Below the pieces are notes generated by a model. That model searched no databases. It worked only from the letters and a program-made list of their open reading frames with translations, and had not been told where the DNA came from. 64,000 bases of DNA, taken from the NCBI GenBank assembly GCA_036343175.1, contig JAZASR010000001.1:62001-126000 (forward strand), given 5' to 3'. The DNA is from JAEEJA01 sp036343175. Lineage in GTDB: Bacteria > Bacillota > Clostridia > Lachnospirales > Lachnospiraceae. How positions within the stretch are numbered: position 1 is the stretch's first letter; the number at the start of each line of letters is the position of its first letter. This document shows positions 44,301 to 52,060 of the stretch, in pieces. The position numbers and the translations under genes are program-made.

Positions 44301-45377
44301 GTTACTTACACAGTTACAGACGGCAGCAATACATTTACATATACCTATAATATTAATAAGATCACCGATGACGGCACCACAGGTCTTATAGTTGACGAGG
44401 GCACCACTATCGATATCGATAAAATTCCTGAAGGTCAGCTCGACTTAAGCAAGTACATATACGGCGATCCGGAAGAGGTTATTTACCATAACTGCTCGCA
44501 TACCCTTTATGCTATCGATAAGGATGGTCTCATCAGATGCATGAAGCTTAAGAAGAATAAGAAGTTTGCGGCAGCAACCATTCATATCCTTATCAGGAAT
44601 AAGGGAAGCAGGACATTCCAGAAGACATATGTGAATATCAGGACTACGAAGGTCACTCCGTTCTCATCCTACAATCATCTCTTCAAGGATAAGAGAGGTC
44701 TGGAGTACGAGGTAAATGGCGAAAACACCTGCCGTGTAAGCGAGAGAAACTATAAGACAAAAAAGAAGAAGATTATAATTCCAAATACTGTAAAGGATCC
44801 TGGGACAGGTAAGGTATATACAGTAAATGAGATCGCCCCTTACGCTTTCCTGCAGAGCATGTACATCCAGTATGTAAAGATCGGAAAGAATGTCGAGACC
44901 ATCGGCAATACATCATTTACAGGTATGCAGAAGCTTAAGAAGTTTGTGGTCGCACCGGGCAATAAGTACATAAAGACTGCTTCAAAGCGCGGTAAATACG
45001 CTCATATTATCCTTTCAAAGGATGGAAAGCACTTACGTGTACTTGCAAATATCAGAGGCTCCATAAAGATCCCTGAGTCTGTACAGCAGATAGACGAATA
45101 TGCATGCGCTACCAACCATATCACGAAGCTTGTGATACCTAAGACCGTAAAGAGGATCGATCCTTGCGCATTTGCCCACAACAGGGTCATGACAAGCGTA
45201 AAGATCTCAAGTAAGTTCCTGATGCCGTTTGAATGTATCTTCGACCGTATGAGAAGCCCTAAGGCAAAGGTCTATGTACCGAAGAGATATTACAGGTATT
45301 ATTATAAGGAATTCAAGAAAGCCCATGATGAGGCCGACCCGCAGTTCCCTTCTATGAAGCATCTTAAGAAGAAATGA
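41352..45377 (+). CDS. Secreted C-type-lectin-like and BspA-like LRR surface protein
   Basis: The 1341-residue protein has a signal peptide (~1-40, ending near AEAADG). A C-type-lectin-like domain covers ~195-385 (WQNAYAEAK, GYLATITSEDEQKF, GEPNN, WNDWSN). Three related ~80-residue beta domains follow (starting ~613, ~744 and ~930), each with an 'ITKV-x(n)-EVIYTV' pattern. The second and third are separated by a Pro/Thr/Ser linker (~842-913). The last ~190 residues match LRR_5/BspA-type repeats (VNEIAPYAFLQS, VKIGKNVETIGNTSF, IPKTVKRIDPCAF). Ligand binding to glycans or host matrix is suggested. No LPXTG anchor or S-layer motif is seen. GAGGAGG precedes the ATG. Confidence 0.8.
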   Translation: MIRNFKVSSAFARATAFVLAFAMLITFTPVVPGAGKDAEAADGDAVSNVKTAGNIKLGSPTDFDKNNYTYKFGKPDVDFSAGSGLTIILIHVNSGSFTISSFTDDKIKDGVEGLKFGAVSLDSKKYISSLKEAEDSKLTFFSITANNENAKLTSASVENLIKNITFYQTKGTAQKVSAVVSAVDLDGKSAMADDNGRLHFYEFVPYSAKDITDKTASWQNAYAEAKTKTFNGLKGYLATITSEDEQKFVVASLGTNEGWIGGTRMVYDPDIAKDASKADADGDTYSLPEDVVDKGLDDGGLSYDTPYNKLNIWYWVDGPEKGTPFCYGVNNSEVTSDTNKELNKNTYFTWCQGEPNNTRQDEFFVTYAYQGQADGRWNDWSNKAVYSNENNNTGWGASGYYVEYGGYPEEDNDAGDDDPKAPIAKDVQTIDLDNADQAIAIQIAVFNDKHDNVKEEMIPTYDQNSTTVGIKDNPYKVIIPYSRDTETATLNVTHFGQVTVDKVTSADGSKTYNKKSDDDPDNYKIDLNVGDNPVVVKTKQTVDGKEVTKDYYVTIVRSAKDTPFSVIPKNPDSSDQTKGFTGPKDDPNHTNDSANEDGSKDSYFTITADNTTNTLKLDPVEGFDVSKITKVTYKSPSDSAETDITNGDNRYDRTTGITTVDTTGLSKDKKTEVIYTVTEKDGDKDITHRYHYTIDKEGFNVEVSTSPTPGAAEGPHDTAEDTTKNSNPDTDDIYHHITITDNVDTLIVKPTGVDISNITKVVVSGTSVKTTVKDDNTSDKTYDDKDGSVKVDVKDLTEDKTEEVIYTVKDSDGNQTNYHYIIDKKVSKTPDDGKDDKSDDTTPSPTPGGNSSPSSTPGGSDSPAPARTATPGAAATPAAVTPPSTGPNGIADPGNGESTGDEGITVTPKTTPAPDGQNKDFTYDVTTKNDTITLTPDTNVPADKITTVTVTINGKPGALGTDYTADTNKIVTVTGLKKGTPVSVTYTVTDGSNTFTYTYNINKITDDGTTGLIVDEGTTIDIDKIPEGQLDLSKYIYGDPEEVIYHNCSHTLYAIDKDGLIRCMKLKKNKKFAAATIHILIRNKGSRTFQKTYVNIRTTKVTPFSSYNHLFKDKRGLEYEVNGENTCRVSERNYKTKKKKIIIPNTVKDPGTGKVYTVNEIAPYAFLQSMYIQYVKIGKNVETIGNTSFTGMQKLKKFVVAPGNKYIKTASKRGKYAHIILSKDGKHLRVLANIRGSIKIPESVQQIDEYACATNHITKLVIPKTVKRIDPCAFAHNRVMTSVKISSKFLMPFECIFDRMRSPKAKVYVPKRYYRYYYKEFKKAHDEADPQFPSMKHLKKK

Positions 45378-45405
45378 TCTGTAAATAATATTTAGGGTAA
45401 AAAAA

Positions 45406-45805
45406 GACCCCCTGTCCGTGATATGTACCGAGAAAACTGGACACATGTTATGACTCGAGGCTAACAGATGGATGCCATACTGTATTTTGCAGGAGGCATC
45501 CATTTTGCTTTCTTTTGGATCCTGCGATTGTTGTAGTAATCTATATAAGTCCATGTCCTGTTAAAGTTGCTGTGTTTTAATACTTCAGGACCATTTGCAT
45601 CTACCGCCCTAGCCCAACGTCTGACTATACTGTGAAAATCCTCTATATTTTTGGATGCCATCTGGACATGGTGCCCATTTACCTTGTTTGTAAAGATTAA
45701 CACACCCCAATTTGAATTCAAAACTATAGCGCATAAAAATACCCTCCTTACTGGTTTTTGTACAGTAAAGAGGGTACATATCACTGTTTAATCGGACAGG
45801 GGATC
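45406..45805. mobile_element. ~400-bp relic of an IS3-like insertion sequence
   Basis: Inverted ends are visible: left GACCCCCTGTCCG (45406-45418) followed by TGATATGTACC. The right end, read on the minus strand (45805-45773), is GATCCCCTGTCCG, nine extra bases, then TGATATGTACC. Between them lies a fragment of a transposase on the minus strand. The size is too small for an autonomous IS3 element (~1.2-1.5 kb), so most was deleted. Confidence 0.7.
45461..45784 (-). pseudogene. IS3-type transposase C-terminal fragment
   Basis: The minus-strand frame ends with YIDYYNNRRIQKKAKWMPP, the characteristic end of the integrase-core transposase (OrfB) of IS3-family elements. The upstream ~65 residues are only partly recognisable and the DDE residues are missing. 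It is non-functional. Confidence 0.75.
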
Positions 45806-45855
45806 TTTAATTTAACTTATCCTCCTTATCTGATCAGACAAGAGATTTATTGATC

Positions 45856-46410
45856 TCATTCGTAGTCCTTATCTGACCAGAAGTCAACAGGCTCGTAATC
45901 CTGAAGCTTTGCAAGATATCCTTTCTTTCCGAGGGCACCCTGGATAGCATCCAGGGCTTCATTGGTCTCGGCTGTTACCGTGTGGTAGTGATAGCCAGAG
46001 GTGTTGTGCATAAGAAGCTTTGATTTGCCTGTCTTTATCTTCTCGATATAATCGTCTATATCCTTGTGGGTGCGGATATTTAAGTCGCCCTTAAGGACAC
46101 CGTAGACCCTGTGGTAGATGAACACGTCCTCGACGATACCGCCAAGATCTATGATGGTAGAAAGCTCGTCCTCGGCCTGCTCATCGGTGTGTATATCCTT
46201 AAAGACCCTTGAGCAGCGGCTTTTCTTGCCCATCTGATAACCTTTATTAAATGAATAAATAGTGTGGCCGGATGATCTTAGCAGTGCTATATCCTGGACT
46301 ATCACCTGGCGGCTGACTCCCAGCTCATTAGAAAGGCGGCTGCCTGAAATGGGTTTGTCAGACGCACCAAGCTTTTGAAGTATCAGTGTCCTTCTTTCTT
46401 CACCGTTCAT
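45856..46410 (-). CDS. niaR: NiaR-type niacin-responsive repressor of NAD synthesis
   Basis: The 184-residue protein has an N-terminal helix-turn-helix (LSNELGVSRQVIVQDIALLR). A C-terminal 3H domain follows, whose metal-binding and niacin-sensing histidines appear in VFIYHRVYG, RTHKDI and GYHYHTVTA. NiaR (YrxA) represses nad and niacin transport genes when nicotinic acid is plentiful. The start at 46410 follows AAAGGGG; an in-frame extension to 46449 lacks a site. It is the last gene of a nadB-nadC-niaR run, so it probably regulates its own operon. Confidence 0.88.
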   Translation of the reverse strand: MNGEERRTLILQKLGASDKPISGSRLSNELGVSRQVIVQDIALLRSSGHTIYSFNKGYQMGKKSRCSRVFKDIHTDEQAEDELSTIIDLGGIVEDVFIYHRVYGVLKGDLNIRTHKDIDDYIEKIKTGKSKLLMHNTSGYHYHTVTAETNEALDAIQGALGKKGYLAKLQDYEPVDFWSDKDYE

Positions 46411-46510
46411 GTTACCCCTTTCCGCTCGTATTCCGGGCTTTAACAACAAGCATCTTTATATCAAACATAAGAAAATATCATTAAGAAATTCAGGAAAATA
46501 TATTGCCGGG

Positions 46511-47392
46511 TCACACCGCATGCAGATTCTTAAGGGACAGATCAAGTATCGGCGCTGAATGTGTAAGCGCCCCGCTTGATATATAGTCTACCTTGAGATC
46601 TTTTATAGCATTGATCTTTTCTGCTGTTACATTTCCTGATATCTCGATCTTAGCTCTGCCGTCTATGATATCTATGGCCTTCTTCATGGTATCGTGGTCC
46701 ATGTTATCGAGCATGATGATGTCGGCTCCGGCTTCGGCGGCTTCCTTTGCCATTTGAAGATCCTCGACCTCGACCTCGATCTTCTGAACAAATGAAACAT
46801 AGGCTCTTGCCATCTCAATTGCCTTCTTAACGCCGCCGGCAGCCCCGATATGGTTGTCCTTGAGCATGACCGCATCAGAAAGATTGTAGCGGTGATTGTG
46901 GCCGCCACCGCATTTAACAGCATATTTCTCAAAGATACGCATGTTGGGAGTGGTCTTCCTGGTATCGACAAGTATTATATTGGTGCCTTCAAGAAGTTTA
47001 GCCATTGCGCGGGCCTGGGTGGCAATTCCTGACATTCTCTGCAGGTAATTAAGAGCCGTGCGCTCACCCGAAAGCAGGACTCTTATATCACCGTATACCT
47101 TTGCAAGAAGCTGCCCCTTTTTTACCTGGTCGCCGTCTGCGACTATATGTCCGGGATCTTCAGGAGCTGAAATAAACTCTACCCTGGTCTCTTCATCAAG
47201 CATGGTAAATACTCTTTCAAATATCTGCAGGCCGCAGATAATGCCATCCTCCTTGCATATAAGGTCAACCTCGCCGGCCGTGGCTTTCGGCATGACTGCA
47301 TTGGTAGACACGTCTTCGCTTGTGATGTCCTCTCTGAGGGCGCTTAATATATATGGATCCGCATTGAGCTTTAATGTAACTGAACCGAACAT
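46511..47392 (-). CDS. nadC: Nicotinate-nucleotide pyrophosphorylase (carboxylating)
   Basis: NadC joins quinolinate and PRPP, releasing CO2, to form nicotinate mononucleotide. The 293-residue length is normal. Motifs are RTALNYLQRMSGIAT, DTRKTTPNMR, GGGHNHRYNLSDAVMLKDNH (PRPP and quinolinate site) and IEVEVE. The Shine-Dalgarno AAGGAGG is 5-11 bases before the ATG. It follows nadB by 200 bases and precedes niaR by 100. Confidence 0.95.
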   Translation of the reverse strand: MFGSVTLKLNADPYILSALREDITSEDVSTNAVMPKATAGEVDLICKEDGIICGLQIFERVFTMLDEETRVEFISAPEDPGHIVADGDQVKKGQLLAKVYGDIRVLLSGERTALNYLQRMSGIATQARAMAKLLEGTNIILVDTRKTTPNMRIFEKYAVKCGGGHNHRYNLSDAVMLKDNHIGAAGGVKKAIEMARAYVSFVQKIEVEVEDLQMAKEAAEAGADIIMLDNMDHDTMKKAIDIIDGRAKIEISGNVTAEKINAIKDLKVDYISSGALTHSAPILDLSLKNLHAV

Positions 47393-47460
47393 ATTTCCTC
47401 CTTCGAATATAAAAAACGAATTTTACAGTTATATAATGCATTGAATTTTTTCAATGATTA

Positions 47461-47483
47461 CCAGGTAATTACCTGGCTTTTTT
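47461..47483 (+). other. Perfect 16-bp palindrome with T-run upstream of nadC
   Basis: CCAGGTAATTACCTGG (47461-47476) is followed on the plus strand by CTTTTTTG. As a terminator it would face the plus strand, where there is no gene. It lies ~70 bases before nadC and partly resembles the arm of the operator at 48987, so it may be regulatory. Confidence 0.4.
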
Positions 47484-47592
47484 GTACATTATTCAACATA
47501 CTGATTTATTTTCAGCTTTTAAACCTTATTTCCCTATACAGGCTTTCGTTCAATTTTACTATTTATCCTTTATTAATAATGATACCTGTCCA

Positions 47593-48912
47593 TCAGAACG
47601 TTCTGTATGAAGCAAGCGGCTTCTGGTTTCCGTTCTCACGGTCGATCTCATCCATGACCATATTGTGGCATCTGTCCTGGAAAGCCCTGTAATCCCTGTA
47701 TTGATCAAGGTCCCAGCTCTCGACCATTTCATGCTCGTGAGTAAGAAGCTCTGTTCTTTCTGTCATGTCGAAGGCCGCGCGCTTTGCGAATACCAGTGAC
47801 TCAAGCAGGGAGTTGGAAGCAAGCCTGTTCTTGCCGTGAACACCGTTGCAGGCTGTTTCACCGATTGCATAGAGCTGAAGCATTGAAGTGTGGCTTTCGT
47901 GGTTGACCCATATGCCTCCCATGAAATAGTGCTGGGCCGGTACTACAGGTATGCACTCCTTAAATACGTCATAACCGGCTTCCCTGCAATGCTCTACTAT
48001 ATTCGGAAAATGATTCTTAAGGACATCCGGCGGGATCGGGCGCAGGTCCTCCCAGACGAACTTTGTGCCGTCTTTCTTCATCTGAGCCCTGATGTCCTGT
48101 GACAGGAGGTCGCGCGGCTTGAGCTCATTGGTAAAGCGGTGCATATCCTTGCCATAGAGCTTTGCACCCTCGCCTCTGACGGATTCTGATATGAGGAAGC
48201 TTCTGTTTTCCTGATCCTCAGAATAGAATGTAGTAGGGTGGATCTGAATATAATTGATGTTTTCAAGCTTTACCCCGTGCTTAAGGCAGGCAGCGATACC
48301 GTCGCCGGTCAGGTGCCTGAAGTTTGTGGAATGCCTGAAAAGACCGCCTATGCCGCCCGTGGCAAGGACTGTATAGTTGGCCTCTATCGTATAGAAATTA
48401 TCTTCAGAGTCCTTTATAACGGCCCCGTAGCAGGAGTTGTCTTTTGTGATGATATCGACCATGGTATTGTACTCGATGATCTTTACATTAGGCAGGCTGC
48501 GGACCTTAGCCAGCAGATGGCTTGTTATTTCCTTGCCTGTGATATCCTCATGGAAAAGTATCCTCTTGTCAGAGTGCGCGCCCTCGCGTGTAAAGGCAAA
48601 TGACCCGTCATCATTTCTCTGAAATCTGACACCGCAGTTAACAAGGTCATTAATGACAGACTGGGAAGAACGGATCATGATCTCTACAGACTTCCTGTCA
48701 TTTTCATAGTGTCCTGCTTTCAGGGTATCCTCAAAATAGCTGTCATAGTCCGACTCATCCTTGAGCATACATATGCCGCCCTGGGCCAGAAACGAATCAT
48801 TGCTCTCGGCATCCTGTTTGGTGATAATAGTGATCTGCCAGTCGCCCGGAAGATTCATGGCGCAATAAAGACCGGAGCATCCGCATCCGATAATAAGTAC
48901 ATCAGTCTTCAT
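47593..48912 (-). CDS. nadB: L-aspartate oxidase
   Basis: The flavoprotein oxidises L-aspartate to iminoaspartate, which NadA condenses to quinolinate. The 439 residues show the FAD-binding start VLIIGCGCSGLYCA, the glycine-rich SFLAQGGI, REGAHS, ATGGIGGLFRHSTN and IQIHPTTF. HYFMGGIWVN and NGVHGKNRLASNSLLE are also present. It is ~90 residues shorter than the E. coli enzyme because the C-terminal helical domain is reduced. In an anaerobe fumarate would be the likely electron acceptor. GAGGATAAT lies before its ATG. Confidence 0.93.
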   Translation of the reverse strand: MKTDVLIIGCGCSGLYCAMNLPGDWQITIITKQDAESNDSFLAQGGICMLKDESDYDSYFEDTLKAGHYENDRKSVEIMIRSSQSVINDLVNCGVRFQRNDDGSFAFTREGAHSDKRILFHEDITGKEITSHLLAKVRSLPNVKIIEYNTMVDIITKDNSCYGAVIKDSEDNFYTIEANYTVLATGGIGGLFRHSTNFRHLTGDGIAACLKHGVKLENINYIQIHPTTFYSEDQENRSFLISESVRGEGAKLYGKDMHRFTNELKPRDLLSQDIRAQMKKDGTKFVWEDLRPIPPDVLKNHFPNIVEHCREAGYDVFKECIPVVPAQHYFMGGIWVNHESHTSMLQLYAIGETACNGVHGKNRLASNSLLESLVFAKRAAFDMTERTELLTHEHEMVESWDLDQYRDYRAFQDRCHNMVMDEIDRENGNQKPLASYRTF

Positions 48913-48956
48913 ATTATTATCCTCGTAATCTTAAGTAAAGTGAAATGTTAGTCTGC

Positions 48957-48985
48957 ATTATATACTCACTTATAGTGACTGTCAA
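48957..48985 (-). promoter_or_regulatory. nadB promoter
   Basis: On the minus strand TTGACA (plus 48980-48985), a 17-base spacer and TATAAT (plus 48957-48962) are perfect consensus. Its -35 abuts the palindrome that starts at 48987. Confidence 0.9.
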
Positions 48986-48986
48986 G

Positions 48987-49016
48987 ACACCTGTAAAGAA
49001 ATTTATTTACAGGTGT
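48987..49016. promoter_or_regulatory. Candidate NiaR operator between nadB and nadA
   Basis: ACACCTGTAAA (48987-48997) and TTTACAGGTGT (49006-49016) are perfect inverted arms separated by 8 bases. The left arm touches the nadB -35 and the right arm lies upstream of the nadA -35. A repressor here could block both promoters. A second short palindrome, GACAATTGTC, follows at 49028-49037. Confidence 0.75.
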
Positions 49017-49037
49017 CAAGTTTATTTGACAATTGTC

Positions 49038-49066
49038 TTGACAGTGGGCTTATATAACATTATAAT
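49038..49066 (+). promoter_or_regulatory. nadA promoter
   Basis: TTGACA (49038-49043), 17 bases and TATAAT (49061-49066) are perfect consensus. The leader to nadA is ~255 nt. In it no gene is confirmed; a 33-codon frame at 49118-49219 lacks a ribosome site. Confidence 0.88.
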
Positions 49067-49329
49067 CAGTAAAATTCACCATTTGACCGGGAATTCACAG
49101 GCTAATATAACTATATTATGCACGATCAGATATCGTCATTTGTTGATGAGAACGTAAATCACTTCCCGGCACTCATGCAGATGCAGTTACAGATACGTCA
49201 GAGGATGTTGAATTTGTAAAGAATATCAAGCAGGATGAGTTGCTGATATACAGCCGTTTTTGATATTTCTGATCTCTTAATTAATATTAAGAGCATGATG
49301 AATGATATTAAATATTGGAAGGTAATAAT

Positions 49330-50247
49330 ATGACAACACGCGAATTGCAGGATAAAATAATGGAACTCAAGAAGGAAAAGGATTTCTGCATCCTTGTACA
49401 TGCATATCAGAGTCAGGATATATGGGATATAGCGGACTATGTCGGCGATTCATACGGACTGAGTGTACAGGCTCAAGATGCACCTCAGAAAAATGTAATA
49501 ATGTCGGGCGTCCGCTTCATGGCAGAGACTGTAAAGACCCTGTCTCCGGAGAAGACCGTCTATCTTGCGAATCCTACTGCAGGCTGCCCTATGGCCATGC
49601 AGATGGACAGGAACCGTGTCCTCGAGATGAGAGAGAAGTACCCTGACTATGCAGTAGTAGCCTATGTAAATACCACTGCGTCATTAAAGACCGCTGTAGA
49701 TGTAGTCGTTACATCATCATCTGCCGTAAAGATACTTAAAAACATGCCCGAGAAGAAGATCATGTTCATACCTGACTGCAATCTCGGAGGCTGGGTAAAA
49801 AAGCAGGTACCTGATAAGGAATTCGTATTCTTTAACGGAGGGTGTCCGACCCATCTGCGCATGACTATAAAAGATGTGAAATATCAGAAGTTCCTTCATC
49901 CGGACGCGCTTCTTTTAGTCCACCCAGAGTGCCACGCAGAAGTTACCGAGTGTGCCGATTATGTAGGCAGCACAACAGGCATCATGAAGTTCGCAGAGGA
50001 GTCCGATGCGGATGAATTCATCATCGGCACCGAGAACTCCATAGTGCAGCACCTGCAGTTCAAGTGTCCCGATAAGAAGTTCTATCCTCTTTCAAAGGAA
50101 TGTGTATGCCACAACATGAAGGCTACTACCCTCATGGATATATACAATGTCCTCCGCGGCCAGGGAGGCGAAGAAATAGTCCTTCCTGATGAAGTTATCG
50201 AAAGCTCGCTGAAGCCGATCAGGAGAATGATAGAGCTTGGAGGGTAA
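49330..50247 (+). CDS. nadA: Quinolinate synthase NadA
   Basis: The 305-residue protein condenses iminoaspartate with dihydroxyacetone phosphate using a [4Fe-4S] cluster. The three cluster cysteines are visible in NPTAGCPMAMQM, HPECHAEV and KECVCHNMK. GNTEN-type cores appear as IGTENSIVQHLQFKCP. The start ATG 49330 follows GGAAGG; the TTG at 49315 is rejected. It is divergent from nadB across the shared operator. Confidence 0.93.
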   Translation: MTTRELQDKIMELKKEKDFCILVHAYQSQDIWDIADYVGDSYGLSVQAQDAPQKNVIMSGVRFMAETVKTLSPEKTVYLANPTAGCPMAMQMDRNRVLEMREKYPDYAVVAYVNTTASLKTAVDVVVTSSSAVKILKNMPEKKIMFIPDCNLGGWVKKQVPDKEFVFFNGGCPTHLRMTIKDVKYQKFLHPDALLLVHPECHAEVTECADYVGSTTGIMKFAEESDADEFIIGTENSIVQHLQFKCPDKKFYPLSKECVCHNMKATTLMDIYNVLRGQGGEEIVLPDEVIESSLKPIRRMIELGG

Positions 50248-50292
50248 ATGGTATATTGTGCACAGTGTAAAGCATTAGAAAGGAGAAATGAA

Positions 50293-50493
50293 ATGATTTG
50301 TCCGGTACTTATTATTAACGAAGAGGATTGGATAGTTGCCAAGGATTGCGAGACAAACGTTGCTTCTCAGGGAAAAACTGTGAAAGAAGCCATGGATAAT
50401 CTCAAAGAGGCCCTTGAACTTTACTATGAGGATAATGAAGTAGAAAAAGATACTCCTGATATTTTTCTTACAACCATGGAGGTAAATGTTTGA
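50293..50493 (+). CDS. hicB: HicB-type antitoxin
   Basis: The 66-residue protein has the reduced RNase-H-like HicB fold. It reads YxVxI-like PVLIINEEDWIVAKD, then SQGKTVKEAMDNLKEALELY. It binds and neutralises HicA, and in larger homologues represses the operon. There is no additional C-terminal DNA-binding domain, so DNA binding is uncertain. The start at 50293 follows AAAGGAG. It precedes the toxin gene, the reverse of the classic hicAB order. The stop overlaps the hicA start (TGATG). Confidence 0.85.
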   Translation: MICPVLIINEEDWIVAKDCETNVASQGKTVKEAMDNLKEALELYYEDNEVEKDTPDIFLTTMEVNV

Positions 50494-50708
50494 TGCCTCA
50501 CAAATATCCGATATTAAAGCCTGAAGAGGTTATTAAAATTTTAAAGAAAAATGGATTATCAAATGTTTCACAAAAAGGAAGCCATCGTAAATATTCAGAT
50601 GGTTTTCATGTTGTAATAGTACCGATGCATGATACATTAGCCCGAGGCACGTTGATGAGTATAATACAGCAGTCAGGTCTTTCATTACAGGATTTTATAG
50701 ATAAATAG
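50493..50708 (+). CDS. hicA: HicA-type mRNA interferase toxin
   Basis: The 71-residue protein has the dsRBD-like HicA fold with catalytic histidine in QKGSHRKYS. VVIVPMHDTLARGTLMSII is the second conserved block. HicA cleaves mRNA and inhibits growth until HicB binds it. GGAGGT lies 9 bases before the ATG, inside hicB, so translation is coupled. A TTG at 50490 is rejected. Confidence 0.88.
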   Translation: MPHKYPILKPEEVIKILKKNGLSNVSQKGSHRKYSDGFHVVIVPMHDTLARGTLMSIIQQSGLSLQDFIDK

Positions 50709-50720
50709 TTTGGTACAGTT

Positions 50721-51380
50721 ATGGATATTACAGATGAAATAAAAGGGATCCTTCGCGGGCATCATCCGGATGCGGTCGAAGAACATCTCTGGAAGCAGTA
50801 TCCGGAATATACGACTTTCCGCGATCCGGTCACCGGTAAATGGTTTGCGCTCTTCATGCTGGTAAGGAAGAGCTGCTTCGGATTACCGGGTGATGATTCT
50901 TTGCCGGTCGTAAATGTCAAGGCCGATAAGGACTTCATAGCTCTGATGTCAGGAAGAGATGGTATATACCCTGCCTATCATATGTCGAAGAAGTCGTGGA
51001 TATCTCTGTTCCTTGATGGCAGTATGGAAAAGGAGAGGATCATAGATCTCATAGAGACAAGCTACAGGCTGATCACAGATACGCCGACAAAGAGGATCTA
51101 TGAAGCTGTAAAGAAGATACCTGAGGGCAAGGTGGCGACCTATGCCCAGATAGCTGCAATGGCCGGCAATCCGAGAATGTCCCGGGCTGTTGGCAATGCC
51201 CTCCATAAGAATTCTGATCCTGACCATGTTCCCTGCTACCGCGTTGTTAATTCCAGGGGAGAGCTTTCCGGAGCATTTGCATTCGGCGGTCCCGACGAGC
51301 AGGCAAAGAGGCTTAGGGCAGATGGTATTGAGGTAAAAGACGGGAAAGTGGACCTTGAAATTTATCAATATAAAATATAA
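50721..51380 (+). CDS. YjbR/MmcQ domain fused to an alkyltransferase (MGMT) domain
   Basis: The 219-residue protein has an N-terminal MmcQ/YjbR (DUF419-like) domain (~1-115: YPEYTTFRDPVTGKWFALF, LPVVNVKAD, YPAYHMSKKSWISL). A C-terminal O6-alkylguanine-DNA-alkyltransferase DNA-binding domain follows (~120-215: YEAVKKIPEGKVATYAQIA, MSRAVGNAL). The acceptor cysteine is C172 in PCYRVV. The usual PCHRV histidine that activates it is Tyr173 here. Such proteins are either repair methyltransferases or ATL-like lesion binders. The start has only a weak ribosome site, 13 bases after hicA, so it may depend on upstream translation. Confidence 0.82.
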   Translation: MDITDEIKGILRGHHPDAVEEHLWKQYPEYTTFRDPVTGKWFALFMLVRKSCFGLPGDDSLPVVNVKADKDFIALMSGRDGIYPAYHMSKKSWISLFLDGSMEKERIIDLIETSYRLITDTPTKRIYEAVKKIPEGKVATYAQIAAMAGNPRMSRAVGNALHKNSDPDHVPCYRVVNSRGELSGAFAFGGPDEQAKRLRADGIEVKDGKVDLEIYQYKI

Positions 51381-51436
51381 ATTCAGGCAATTTAATCTTT
51401 AACAGTACATCAGGCCTTATGGAGAGGGGATCATTC

Positions 51437-51976
51437 GTGAAAAGTTCTGTAAATATCGATATTAATGTGGATCCAATAGATCCGGAAGAACAAAAGATCC
51501 ATGAAAAATATATGAAAGAAGCCATTAAACAGGCGAAAAAAGCCGCAGTCAACGGGGATGTCCCCATTGGCTGCGTTATAGTTTATAGCCATAATTTTCC
51601 GGCTGCAAATGCAGAACCCGGTCAGATCATCGCCCGTTCCTACAATAAGCGCAACAGGATGAAGACAAGCCTTGGCCATGCGGAGATCCTTGCGATCAGA
51701 AAGGCCTGCAAAGTGCTTGATGACTGGAGACTTGAGGACTGTACCATGTATGTGACGCTTGAGCCTTGCCAGATGTGTGCCGGAGCCATTATTCAGTCCC
51801 GTCTGAGCCGTGTGGTGATCGGCGCCATGAATCCCAAAGCCGGCTGTGCAGGCAGTATCATAGATCTTCTCCATGTGAAAGACTTTAACCACGAGCCTGA
51901 GGTCATAAAGGGAGTAATGGCAGACCGGTGCAGCGGTCTGCTGAAGGAGTTCTTCAGGAGCTTACGCAGTAAGTGA
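51437..51976 (+). CDS. tadA: tRNA-specific adenosine deaminase
   Basis: TadA deaminates A34 of tRNA-Arg(ACG) to inosine. The zinc and proton-transfer motifs are GHAEILAI (His, Glu) and TLEPCQMCAGAI (two Cys). GDVPIGCVIV, MNPKAGCAGS and HVKDFNHEPEV are also conserved. The 179-residue form starts at GTG 51437, 6 bases after GGAGAGGGGA; the ATG at 51419 precedes that site. An ~18-residue N-terminal extension and an insert after VIVYSHNF lengthen it slightly compared with E. coli. Confidence 0.92.
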   Translation: MKSSVNIDINVDPIDPEEQKIHEKYMKEAIKQAKKAAVNGDVPIGCVIVYSHNFPAANAEPGQIIARSYNKRNRMKTSLGHAEILAIRKACKVLDDWRLEDCTMYVTLEPCQMCAGAIIQSRLSRVVIGAMNPKAGCAGSIIDLLHVKDFNHEPEVIKGVMADRCSGLLKEFFRSLRSK

Positions 51977-52060
51977 CTTAAGACCCTTGGATAGTGAGCT
52001 TCGACTCTTATAAGTCAGTCCGGATCGGTTTGCATACTTGAAAAATGCCAGGCAGACAGG

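Noticed and set aside
49118..49219. 33-codon frame in the nadA leader.
   Set aside because: It has no ribosome binding site and no recognisable product; the leader is better described as non-coding.
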